DNA of 64,000 bases from positions 132,323,089 to 132,387,088 of the forward strand of contig NC_030808.1 in assembly GCF_001704415.2 (NCBI RefSeq), given 5' to 3'. This stretch comes from Capra hircus (taxonomy: Eukaryota > Chordata > Mammalia > Artiodactyla > Bovidae). The notes below the pieces were generated by a model. The model saw nothing but the letters and a program-made list of their open reading frames with translations. It had not been told where the DNA came from and searched no databases. Both the position numbers and the translations under genes were made by a program. Below are positions 47,590-58,499 of the stretch, one piece after another (position 1 is the first letter of the stretch; each line of letters starts with the position of its first letter).

Positions 47590-49330
47590 AAGACCTGTAC
47601 TCTGAAAATTATAAAATGTTGTTGAAGATCATAAATGATACGAAAAATGGAAAGATATTCCTTGTTCTCAGACTGAAAGAATACTGTTAAGATGGTTATA
47701 TTACTGAAAACAATCTACAGATTGTAGTCTGTATCAAAATAACTCATGTCATTTATCACATAAGTAGAACAAATCATCTTAAAATGTATGTGGAATTACA
47801 AAATACCCTGAATGATCAAAACAGCCTTTACAAAAAAGAACAAAGCTGGAGATATCATGGTCCCTGTCTTTAGACTATACTACAGTGCTACAATAATCAA
47901 AGTATGGCAGTGGCACTAAAACAGACACACAGATAAATAGAACAGAATAGAGAGCCCAAAATAAAGTCAATTAATCTAAGACAAAGTAGGCAGGACTATA
48001 CAATGGAGAAGATACAGTCTCTAAAATAAGTGGTGTGGGGACAGCTATACGTAAATGAAATTAGAGCATTTTTCCACACCATATACAAAAATAAATTCAA
48101 AATAGATTAAAGACCTAAATGTAATCCAAAAGTACAAACTTCTAGAAGAAAACAGGCAGGATACTCTTTCACATAAATTATAGCAGTATTTTTTTGCTTC
48201 AATCTCCTAAGGCCAAAGAAGCAAATGTAAAAATAATCAAATAAAACCTAACTAATTCAAAAGTTTTGCAAAGCTTTTACCAAAGGAAACCATCTACAAA
48301 ATGAAAAGACAACCTACTGAAAGGGGAAACCATCAACAAAATGAAGAGACAGCCTACTGAATGGGAGGAAATATTTGCAAATGATATGATGGATAAGGGG
48401 TTAAAAACAGCTCATACAACTCAATATCAAAAAACTGAGCAACCTGATTTTTAAATGGGCAGAAGATCTGAATAGTCGTTTTCCCAAAGACATACAGATG
48501 GCAAACAAGCACATAAAAAGATGCAACATTGCAACACTGCTAATTACTGTAGGAATGCAAATCAAAACCACCTCATACCTGTCAAAATAGCTGTCATCAA
48601 AAATACCATAAGTAACATTTTGTCAAGGATGTTGAGAAAATGAAACCTGCCTACAGTGTTCCTGGGAATGGATTGGAGATGCCACTGTGAAAACCAGCAT
48701 GACAGTTTTCTAAAAAAACTGAAAATATATGCGATATAGCAGTTCTTCTCCTGGGTTTATGTCCAAAGAAAACGAAAACACTAATTTGAAAAGATATGTG
48801 CACTCCTGTGTTCATAATGGCATCATCTACAATAACCAAGATATGGAAGAAACCTGTGTTCATCAACAGATGAATGGATAAATGTGTTGTTATACATATA
48901 CACACACGTACAATGGAATATTACTCAGTCGTATAATACTATGAAATTTTGCCATTTGCAACAACATGGATGGATCTGGAGAATACTATACTTAGTGAAA
49001 AGTCAGAGAAAGACAAATACTGCATGTTAATACATACCTAGAAATGAAATGAATGAATATTACAAAACAAGCCAACTTACAGATACAGAGAACAAACTAG
49101 TATTTACCTGTGGGGAGAGGGAAGTGAAGAGCTCCAGGAAGGCATAGGAAATTAAGAGGCACAAACTACAAGGATATACTGTACAAAGCAGGAAATATAG
49201 CCAATATTTTATAACTTTAAATGGAGGATAAATCTATAAAATATTGACTCAGTATGTTGTATACCTGTAACAAATATAATATTGTAAATCCACTATTCTT
49301 CAATAAATATAAAAAGAAGATCCTTTGCCA

Positions 49331-50498
49331 TGAGTATCTACATAAGTGACATATGTTTTTTTCTTCCCAGGAAGCAAGCTGCTGCCATAGATCTTTTTCC
49401 CATATGGGGGATCCAGTCTTTCAGTTGCCATTTGCCTGACCAGATGGTTAGGTCATTGGCAACAACCTGCTTGTTGGTGAAAAATGTTACAAGGAATGGT
49501 AGTAGAGGTGACCTGCACTGCTACTACCATATTGCAGAGCTTGGCCTATTGAAATGCTGACACCTGATAGTCAAAAGATAGCCATCCACTGGTCCAGATG
49601 GTGGCTGCAACCTAGCAGGACTTATCTGCCTTTGTTTCATAGAGCTGTCTGTAAACCATGCCATAATGTCATTTTTGAACCCTGAGCCTTAGAAATTGCA
49701 CCTGTTGTGCCTAGGGCCAGGACTTATCTGGATTTATAGTCAAATTGGCGCTAATCATTCAGTGTCAGTGGTGCAATACAGTACTGTAGCCTCCATGTCA
49801 TTAGCAGCACTGTAGCCATCTCATTAATTAAGGGATGACAAATTTCTGTGGGCCCTTGGGCTTATTGAAAATCAAGCCCTGCCCTCTGGTAGCATATTGC
49901 AGAATGATTTAGGTATCCCTGCAGGAGTGCAGTAGAAATATACTGGAGCCTGTTCAGTGTGAACAAAAATAGGTCATGACCTCATTCTGCAAAGGGATCA
50001 AGTAAAAAGCCTTAGCCAGATCAGTCACAGCTTGCTTGCTTCACTTATGGGTTGCACTGTCTCAGTGATGGTGATAATATCAGAAGCTGCTGGGGCAAAA
50101 GCTCAGACTTCGACATTTATCCTTCGGTAATCTGTCAACGTCTAGTCTCTGGAGGCCTTCCTTATGGGCTAGATTGGACTGCTTGTATTATCTTGAATTA
50201 GCAGAATGATGTCCTTTTCCCCACCATAGAGTTAATATTTTTGTTGAACAGTGTACTGTGATTTGGACAGCTCTGGAGTTGGTTAGGAGCGCACCTGTCC
50301 CATTGTGCTTGAATTTGTCCTTGTCGTACATACCCTATGAGGCAGTGATGGTGGTCAGTATATATACAGCCAAAATGTAATGCCTATTGTATACTCAGTG
50401 ATAGGAACCACTCAGTGATAAGATTATCAGCACCTGAAATGGTCTAAAGGGCCTCATCCACAAAAACATGTGGATGGCCTTCTATGAGTAACTTCACT
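49331..50498 (-). pseudogene. ERVL pol remnant: reverse transcriptase and RNase H, antisense
   Basis: Minus-strand conceptual fragments include a DIITITE block (about 50080-50060), then VTDLAKAFYLIPL (about 50028-49990), the RT motif with the first catalytic Asp. Further on, near 49460-49420, comes an RNase H-like block with the W.G.W pattern. Order and content match ERVL pol upstream of integrase. Stops and indels occur throughout; no intact enzyme. Integrase continues at 40418-39540 after the nested insertion. Confidence 0.75.
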
Positions 50499-50506
50499 CT
50501 TCACAG

Positions 50507-51397
50507 AGCTACTATGTACGTCAAGGATGTATAGTGTCACCTGCTTATTTAACTTATATGCAGAGTACATCATGTGAAATGCTGGACTGGTTAAAGCACA
50601 AGCTGGAATCAAGTTGTCGGGAGAAATACCAATAACCTCAGATACACAGATGACACCACACTAATGGCAGGAAGTGAAGAACTAAAGAGCCTGTTGATGA
50701 AAGTGAAAAAGAAGAGTGAAAAAGCTGGTGTAAAACCCAGCATTCAGAAAACTAAGATTATGCCATCCAGTCCCATCACTTCATGGCAAATAGATGGGAA
50801 ACAATGAAAACAGTGAGAGACTTTATTTTGGGGGGCTCCAAAATTACTGCAGATGGTGACTGCAACCATGAAATTAAAAGACCCTTGCTCTTTGGAAGAA
50901 AAGCTATGAGCAACCTAGACAGCATATTAAAAAGCAGAGACATTACTTTGCCAACAAAGGTCCGTCTAGTCAAAGCTATGGTTTTTCTAGTAGTCATGTA
51001 CGGATGTGAGAGTTGGACTATAAAGAAAGCTGAGCACTTTTGAACTGTGGCATTGGAGAAGACTCTTGAGAGTCCCTTGGACTGCAAGGAGATCCAACCA
51101 GTCCATCCTAAAGGAAATCGGTCCTGAATATTCATTGGAAGGACTGATGCTGAAGCTCCAACATTTGGCTACATGATGCGAAGAACTGACTCATTGGAAA
51201 AGACCCTGATGCTGGGAAGGATTGAAGGCAGGAGGAGAAGGGGACAACAGAAGATGAGATGGTTGGATGGCATTACTGACTCAATGGGCATGGGTTTGAG
51301 CAAGCTTTGGGACTTGGTTATGGACAGGGAAGCCTGGCGTGGTGCAGTCCATGGGGTCGCAGAGAGTTGGACGTGACTGTGTGACTGAACTGAACTC
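50507..51397 (+). mobile_element. BovB LINE 3' fragment, sense, inside ERVL
   Basis: It starts in the RT (CGTCAAGGATGTATAGTGTC) and runs to the 3' end (GTGTGACTGAACTGAA). The catalytic motif is YTDD (50643-50654). The flanks CTTCACAG (50499-50506 and 51398-51405) are an 8-bp target duplication. Frames 50783-51043 and 51173-51376 carry the C-terminal domain. Confidence 0.92.
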
Positions 51398-51405
51398 CTT
51401 CACAG

Positions 51406-54067
51406 TGTTCCCATTGGGGTGTTCATATTATTGTATGCATTTTAATAACAATCAGAGTATAATGGAGTCCCAAAAGAGAAAAATTACCAAATTTTCAGGT
51501 GGCTTTTTCATTTAAGTTATTGTTGAAGTTATTTAGTTAAGTTCCTGTAATGTAAGCAGGCCATCTTATAGGTAAAGAACAAAGATTTGGTATGAGAGGT
51601 ACTTGATTAGGAAGCATCATGAAACAAGATGTGGATAAAACTTGATTAATGTCTTTGTATAGTTTGCTGTGTGAACTTGATTGGTTGAAAGTAATTTCAT
51701 CTCTTTTGGCCTTACTTTGAAATTTAGAGGTAAAGAAACTTCTTAGATGCTATCTTAAATCTGGAGTTATAATTTTACTTTGGGTCAGCTGTCTTTAATC
51801 TTTTGCTCATCTGTTGATCTCTTGTGATCATGGATACATATTATATGATACTTTTGTTGGCTTTTCATATATCTTGGCCTCCAGGAAAACCATATCTTAT
51901 GAGCCATATCCACAGACCCCATGGGCTGCTCTTCAACATTGCTCTGCCCATTACAGTTATCATGTGCACCTTGCATCTACTAGTTCGGTGATGGTACCTT
52001 GTTTCTGCTGTTCTATCATCTCATCATCATTTTTGTTATTGGAATGTAAACTGAATTCTGTTTGAGTCTCTTCTGTTGCCAGCTCTAGCCTCCAGAACAC
52101 AGCCATTTTGTAGTTTCTCAGTAATGTGTGCCCCTGCCTCAAGTCTTTTCTTCATTTCCTTGATAAAGAGTATTGACCAGGCCCTCCTGAGGAACGTACC
52201 CAACCAATAGGTCTTCTGAGTTTATACGGTAGATCCTTTATATTGCTTACTTCGCTGTGTTTTAATTGCCTTTCTTCACAGTCTGCCACAATGATTCTTG
52301 GATCTCTTATTTCTTTAATATGCACCACCGCTTTTTCCAGAGGTCATCCAGCAGTGTTAGTCTATTTGCATGGGCCTTAAATCCTGAGGCAAGAAAGAGT
52401 GCCCCATATCCAAAAACTCTCTCTTTTCTTGTTTGATATTCCCATTCCCTAGTCCAGTACCCTTAGCAACCACTCTTGGTTCTTACTTGTTCAACTTGGC
52501 CCATTCCTGTAGCACTTACAGCAATATAATCTTCCCTTCCTTTAGCAGACCTGTTACTTCCCCACTTGGGCCATACTGAAATTTGACCTTAGCTTGTGGC
52601 CAAAAGGGAGGGTTGGTATACAACATGAGGAAAGCTGCTAGCATTGTCCTTAAGGTAGTTGCTTCACTTGAGGTTTCCATCTATTCAAGGGGATAGTTAG
52701 GTGGAAAAAGCATGCTCTCTTCTAACAGGGGAACTTGAGACTTATTTGCAGGCCCACATGTTCATGGAAAATTTCAAATTCATTGTTCTGTCTATATCTG
52801 CCAGCTAGTCTTTGAACTCCCACTTCTTTCCTATATGGCTGTGATTTTGGCGTAGACTTGCCTGAGATGCAATGGCTCATAAATTCTGGCACCCTTAAAA
52901 TTGAGTTCTCGGTCTAGTCTTCAATATAATGAACTCTTTATCCGCAGGAGATGAAAGTCTCTTAAATGTTGCCATTTGTTAATTTAAACTTATGATTAAT
53001 TAGCCTGCCATTTTCTCTCTTCAGCACTCTCAGTGACAGCCACCCAATTCCGTTGCCCTTATAGTTACTGTTTACAGTGTTATCCCTCAAATGTTCATCA
53101 TGTACAAGCTAAGTGCATATCTCCTTTCATGTACAAGTGAATTAACAAATGGCTACTCTTCTATGTCAGAGACTATCATTGACTTCACTTACAAACAATA
53201 ATTGGGTCCATCCTCATAGTAGCTCTTCCTTTAAGTGATCCATCTTCAGAATCCCATCAGGGAAGTCTGCTTGTTAGGACCACTCTTGCTACCAACTATT
53301 TGGGTCACATTCCCTAGAATCTCACCTCAGTCAGAGATTTTTGTGCTAGAAATACATTGAAGTTTATATTCTCAGGAGAAACTTGTAAGTAAATGAGGAA
53401 TATAGGATAAAGTAGGATACACTGACAGAAATATGGTTTCAGGAGTTTTGTCTGAGCATCACCTCAGAAGGAACTTTGAAGAATAAATTGAACCTCAGAG
53501 GTTATCCTGTCCTGAGACAAGGAGATTGGGCTCTTTTATCCCCCTATTTCATTCCCCAATGGCTATGAGCTTCATCCTGAAGGAGGCAAAGGCAAAGTAG
53601 AGCATAGGAATCTCTGTACTAGATGGTTCTTTCCAGCCATGATCAGTTCTCCAGAGAGAGATGCAGATAAGCTCCATTAGCTGTCAGTACAGAAGGAAGT
53701 GGGAAGATTAGCCGTGTATATTAGGATTTGGACATCTGGGCAGGTCATCAACAGCAGCTACCACAGATACCTTCTCTGTGCTAGAGACTTGACCAACAAG
53801 CATATCTCACAGGAGGGAACTTGAGCTACCTTGAATCAGCATTCAATGCTTATCCATTCATTTATATCAGTTCAGGAATGGTATCTTGAAATTGGCTGTG
53901 GAGGGAGTAAATCACATCACAGAAATCTGTAAATGGAACAGTTCAGGGCTCCATTCCCAGAGCTTGTTGTTAAAACTTTTACCAACATACCTCTGCATTC
54001 AAATTTTAAAACAACTTTATGAAGTCAGAATCGTATTTTAAAAGTGAGAAAACTAGTATCAGAATGA
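51406..54067 (-). other. Unassigned, possibly ERVL 5' part
   Basis: By gene order, ERVL protease, gag and LTR would lie here on the minus strand. The GC content and lack of L1/SINE signatures fit old proviral sequence, but I could not match a specific gag or LTR motif. No host gene frame is supported. Confidence 0.3.
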
Positions 54068-54078
54068 TTAGTGTACTT

Positions 54079-56006
54079 CAGTTCAGTCTCTCACTCACGT
54101 CCAACCCTTTGCATCCCCATGGACTGCAGCACCCCAGGCCTCCCTGTCCATCATCACCAACTCCCAGAGCCTGTTCAAACTCATGTCCATCGAGTTGATG
54201 TTGCCATCCAACCGTCTCATCCTCTGTTGTCCCCTTCTCCTCCTGCCTTCAATCTTTACTAACATCAGGATCTTTTCCAGTGAGTCAGTTCTTCACATCA
54301 GGTGGTCCAAGATTTGGAGCTTCAACCTCAGCTTCAGTCCTTCCAATGAATATTCAGGACTGATTTCCTTCAGGATTGACTGGTTTGATCTATTGCAGTC
54401 CAGGTGACTCTAAAGAGTCTCCTCCAACACCACAGTTCAAAAGCATCAATTCTTTGGCACTCTGTTTTCTTTATGGTCCAGCTCTCACATCCATACATGA
54501 CTATGGGAAAAACAATAGCTTTGACTAGTTGAACCTTTGTCGACAAAGTAATGTCTCTGCTTTTTAACATGCTGTCTAGGTTAGTCATGGCTTTTCTTCC
54601 GAGGAGAAAGTGTCTTATAATTTGATGGATGCAGTCACCATCTGCAGTAATTTTGGAGCCCAAGAAAATAAAGTCTGTCACTGTTTCCATTGTTTCCCCA
54701 TCTATTGTCCATGAAGTGATGGGACCAAATGCCATCATCTTAGTTTTCTGAATGTTGAGTTTTAAGTCAACTTTTTCACTCTCCTCTTTCACTTTCATCA
54801 AAAGACTCTTTAGTTCTTCTTCACTTTCTGCCATAAGTGTGGTGTCACCTGCATATCTGTGGTTATTGGTATTTCTCTCTGCAGTCTTGATTCCAGCTTG
54901 TGCTTCATCCAGCCCAGCATTTCTCATGGTGTACTCTGCATATAAGTTACATAAGCAGGGTGACAGTATACAGCCTTGATGTGCTCTTTTCTCAGTTTGG
55001 AACTGGTCTGTTGTTCCATGTCCAGTTCTAACTGTTCCTTCTTGACCTACATATAGATTGCTGAGCAGGCAGGTAAGGTTGTCTGGTATTCCCATCTCTA
55101 AGAATTTTCCAGTTTGTTGTGATTCACACAGTCAAAGGCTCTAGCATAGTCAATGAAGTAGAAGTAGATGTTTTTCTGAAATTCTCTTTGTTTTTTCTAT
55201 GATGCAACAGGTGTTGGCAATTTGATCTCTGGTTCCTCTGCCTTTTCTAAATCCAGCTTGAACATTTATTTGGAAGTTCTTGTTTCACATACTGTTGAAG
55301 CCTGGCTTGGAGAATTTTGAGCATTACTTTGCTGGCATGTGAGATGAGTGCAATTGTGTGGTAGTTTGAACATTCTTGATATTGCCTTTTTTTGGAATTG
55401 GGATGAAAACGGACCTTTTCCAGTCCTGTGTCCGCTGCTGAGTTTCCAAATTTGCTGGCATATTGAGTGCAACACTTTAACAGCATCATTTGTTAGGATT
55501 TGAAATAGCTTACCTGAAATTTCATCACCTCCACTAGCTTTGTTCATAGTGTTACTTCCTAAGGCCCACTGGACTTCACACTCCAGGATGTCTGACTCTT
55601 GGTTGAAGATCACACCATCATGGTTATCTGGGTCATGAATATCTTTTTTGTATAGTTCTTCTGTGTATTCTTGCCACATCTTAGTATCTTCTGCTTCCTG
55701 TTAAGTCCATACCGTTTCTGTCCTTTATTGTGCCCATCTTTGCATGAAATGTTCCCTTGGTATTTCTGATTTTCTTGGAGACATCTCTAGTCTTTCCCAT
55801 TCTGTTGTTTTCCTCTATTTCTTTGCACTGATCACTGAGGAAGACTTTATTATCTCCCCTTGCTGTTCTTTGGAAGTCTGCATTCAGAGGGAGATATATA
55901 TCTTTCCATTTCTCCTTTCCCTTTCCCTTTTCTTTTCTCAGCTGTTTGTAAGGCCTCCTCAGACAACCATTTTGCCTTTTTGCATTTCTATTCCTTGGGG
56001 ATGGTT
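54079..56006 (-). mobile_element. BovB LINE, 5'-truncated, antisense, with 11-bp target duplication
   Basis: The target duplication TTAGTGTACTT is perfect (54068-54078, 56007-56017). Minus-strand frame 55095-54370 (241 codons) contains RT palm and part of the C-terminal domain, but the catalytic YADD is YAGD (54855-54844 reads TATGCAGGTGAC). Frames 55679-55266 and 56085-55681 carry the linker and RT fingers. Truncated at the spacer after the endonuclease. Confidence 0.96.
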
Positions 56007-56017
56007 TTAGTGTACTT

Positions 56018-56733
56018 ATCATCTCTCTAAGAATATACAGAATTGGAAATCTAGCTTTGTCTGATTCCAAAATTTGGATGCCCACTGTGGAACATGTTGC
56101 TTTTTGAACATAGAAATTTCGTTCTCTTTTGAATCATTTGGATTGGCTAAGTTTCCATGTGATTCTGAATGCATTTTGATTACCAACATCTACTCCAAGT
56201 TAATGGCTTTATTATATTGCCCTAGTAAAGAGCAACCCCAGGACACATGACTATCATTTTGCCTTTGTTTTAAACATTCATCCCTTTATCATATTTTCCT
56301 AACTTCTCTTTCTGGAATATAAAAGACATTTAGTAAATATTTGCTAAATAAATGAGTGATAATACTTTATTATGAAGTTAGATTCTTTTTGAAAAAAGGA
56401 GAAATTAGCATACCCTTCTTTAATTAAAATCATATGCCAAAAATTATCTCACAGTGCCACAGGTATGATTGTAGGAAATATTTCATGTTGAACCAGAATT
56501 GATACACATTTGAAAAAGATGTAGACTTTCTCTCACCTAACTAAGGGGTTTTAGTGCACTTTTAGTTAAATGTAAGTACAATATAATTACTTGGTTCTGT
56601 CTTATGTCAAATTACAGTATGAAATAAATTGAATGGTTAAGCTGAAAATCACTTTCATTTTGATATAGACTTGAAAATCTAACTTTTGTGACATGGAATT
56701 GACTGTGTTTTGATTTTATTTGTGTTTCTGAAG
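56018..56733. other. Intron before exon C, no recognised feature
   Basis: AT-rich. No repeat recognised. It contains the acceptor region of exon C. Confidence 0.6.
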
Positions 56734-56832
56734 CAAGGAGAAGTCAGGCTGAAGTGTTTGAAAGCTCTACAAAGTCTGTATACTAATAGAGAATTATTCC
56801 CCAAGTTGGAGCTATTCACTAACCGATTCAAG
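56734..56832 (+). CDS. STAG1: STAG1 exon C (99-bp symmetric exon, ligand-surface Arg)
   Basis: This exon is exactly 33 codons, phase 0 to phase 0. It runs from QGEVRLKCLKALQSLY to FTNRFK, with donor GTAAGA. KALQSLYTNRELFPK is SA1-specific; SA2 has TALQGLYYNKELNSK. The Arg codon at 56824-56826 corresponds to SA2 R370, which pairs with the Trp of exon B in the ligand pocket. The acceptor TTTCTGAAG has a weak polypyrimidine tract and AAG rather than CAG, unlike the acceptors of exons A, B and E. Skipping this exon would keep the frame and remove 33 residues; whether that happens cannot be seen here. Confidence 0.97.
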
Positions 56833-57321
56833 GTAAGAATGACTTTTATTTTTCACTTTAAAAATGCTTGTTATAGCTAGCTTAGCAAATGGCATTACCA
56901 TACCAAGTGTAGCTCATATTCTTTATACATGTTCTTTAAATAGACCTGTATTAAATAGATGAATCTCTGCTTTAAAAAAGATATTACCAACATGAGGTCT
57001 TATTTATTACCTTCAATGGAAAGCTCTCCTGCTTAAAATAAGATTTTTTTCCTGGACATCTTTTTATATTGATTTTGCAAGGTAAGGTTTGGCTCTTTGT
57101 TAGAGAATGCTAGTTGATGAAAATTACAAACATTTACAACACCTCCTGTGTGTGCATAGGACCATGATGATAACATTTGAAAAGGAAAACTTTCCATCTA
57201 ATCTAATCATCATTAGACTAATCTATCATTACTCTTCCATCATCTCCCCCAAAACATTACCTCAGATCTGTCTCAGCTTTTTTTCTGTTCATAGTTGGTT
57301 TGACTTATAACTTTTCTTTAG
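56833..57321. other. Short intron between exons C and D
   Basis: A 489-bp GT-AG intron (GTAAGA...TTTCTTTAG). It is the only STAG1 intron in the window without a recognisable transposon. Confidence 0.85.
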
Positions 57322-57401
57322 GATCGCATTGTATCAATGACACTTGATAAGGAATATGATGTTGCTGTTGAAGCTATTCGATTGGTTACACTAATACTTC
57401 A
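57322..57401 (+). CDS. STAG1: STAG1 exon D (end of stromalin conservative domain)
   Basis: This 80-bp exon lies 489 bp after exon C, with acceptor TTTCTTTAG and donor GTAAGT. It starts in phase 0 with DRIVSMTLDKEYDVAVEAIR and ends LVTLIL plus CA, the first two bases of a His codon completed by exon E. EAIRLVTLIL distinguishes SA1 from SA2 (QAIKLLTLVL). It contains the C-terminal end of the stromalin conservative domain (about residue 381 of SA1) and leads into the next HEAT repeat. Confidence 0.97.
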
Positions 57402-57639
57402 GTAAGTATAATATTTTAATTTAGTCTGTTAAAATATTAATGTTGTTTCCCAGCATTATTAGTGCCCTTCACATATATAATCCTAATGTGTATTCTTACT
57501 ACTTTTGGTTTTGCTTTCTTATTTTAAGGTTAGGTTTGAAACAAAATGTTTTCTCTTTGTTTTTTATTTTGAATATATTCTATTTCCTCTATGTAAAAGT
57601 TCTTTCATGCAATCCAGAAAAAGTATCAATGAAGTAACA

Positions 57640-57829
57640 TTGTTATTGTTTAATCTCTAAGTCATGTCCAACTCTTCCGCAACTCCTTGGACTGGAGCCC
57701 ACCAGGCACCTCTGTCCATAGGATTTCCCAGGCAAGATTACTGGAGTTGGTTGCCATTTCCTTCTCCAAGGGATCTTCCCAACCCAGGGATTGAACCCAC
57801 ATTTCCTGCATTGGCAGGTGGGTTCTTCT
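57640..57829 (-). mobile_element. Bov-tA2-like SINE, antisense, 3'-shortened
   Basis: TTATTGTTTAATCTCTAAGTC to GCATTGGCAGGTGGGTTCTTC, the reverse of a Bov-tA body. The tRNA-derived head is mostly missing. It lies about 240 bp after exon D. Confidence 0.85.
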
Positions 57830-58350
57830 GTTTAAAGAGAGAGACAGAGAAATTGAGAAATAAAAGACTTAAAATGGTTCGGTTTTTCAAATAGACTTCT
57901 TTGGAATGGTACAGAAGTAAAAGAAAGGAAGCAAGGTGATTAAATTATGTCATTAATATGATATAGATTTTTAAATAGGAATAGTTTCATATATAGAACT
58001 AGCTAAAAACCAGGAAGAATCTGTATGAGAAAATGAAAGACCTGACAAAGTCATTACAGATCCTCCACTTCCTATTTTGTGATGCTATTATCTGTCATAC
58101 ACCAAATATCATGTATGCCAGGGTCTATTGTTTTGGTTTCTTTTTACCTCTTTCTGCTGTACTACCATATTCTTTATTATTGTGGCTTTATATTCTAGTA
58201 GATGTTGTGTGTTTATAACCATGGCCTCTTACTGATCAGTACCTTCTTTGCCTTTCTTTTAAAAATGCACTTAGCTACTTTTTTCTTTATGAATTTTTAA
58301 GGTGCTTTTGTCTAATTCCTCAGAAACTTTGGTTGGGAGTTTAAATATTA
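57830..58350. other. Intron, no recognised feature
   Basis: No repeat or gene recognised. Confidence 0.5.
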
Positions 58351-58362
58351 GAACTTCATTTA

Positions 58363-58481
58363 GGAACTTCCCTGGCAGTCCAGTGGTTAAGACTTTGTAC
58401 TTTCACTATCACTATAGGGACAAGTGTTTGATCCCTGGCTGGGAAGCTAAGATCTTATAGTGGTGTGGCCAAAGAAAAAAA
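58363..58481 (+). mobile_element. CHR-2 SINE
   Basis: GGAACTTCCCTGGCAGTCCAG to GGTGTGGCCAAAGAAAAAAA. The 12-bp flanks GAACTTCATTTA (58351-58362) and GAACTGCATTTA (58482-58493) match with one difference. Confidence 0.92.
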
Positions 58482-58499
58482 GAACTGCATTTAATTTTA

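Larger units (their letters stand above)
40429..49320 (+). mobile_element. Outer L1 insertion in ERVL, itself heavily interrupted
   Basis: The outer L1 (ORF2 to 3' UTR) is read as three pieces: 40429-42458 (ORF2), 44873-44930, and 47590-49320 (ORF2 C-terminus and 3' UTR, ending CTTCAATAAATATAAAAAG). The pieces join at matching L1 positions. The flanks TTCTTTGCCA (40419-40428) and TCCTTTGCCA (49321-49330) differ at one base and are a likely target duplication within ERVL. It is interrupted by an inner L1, a BovB and SINEs. All frames are broken. Confidence 0.75.
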
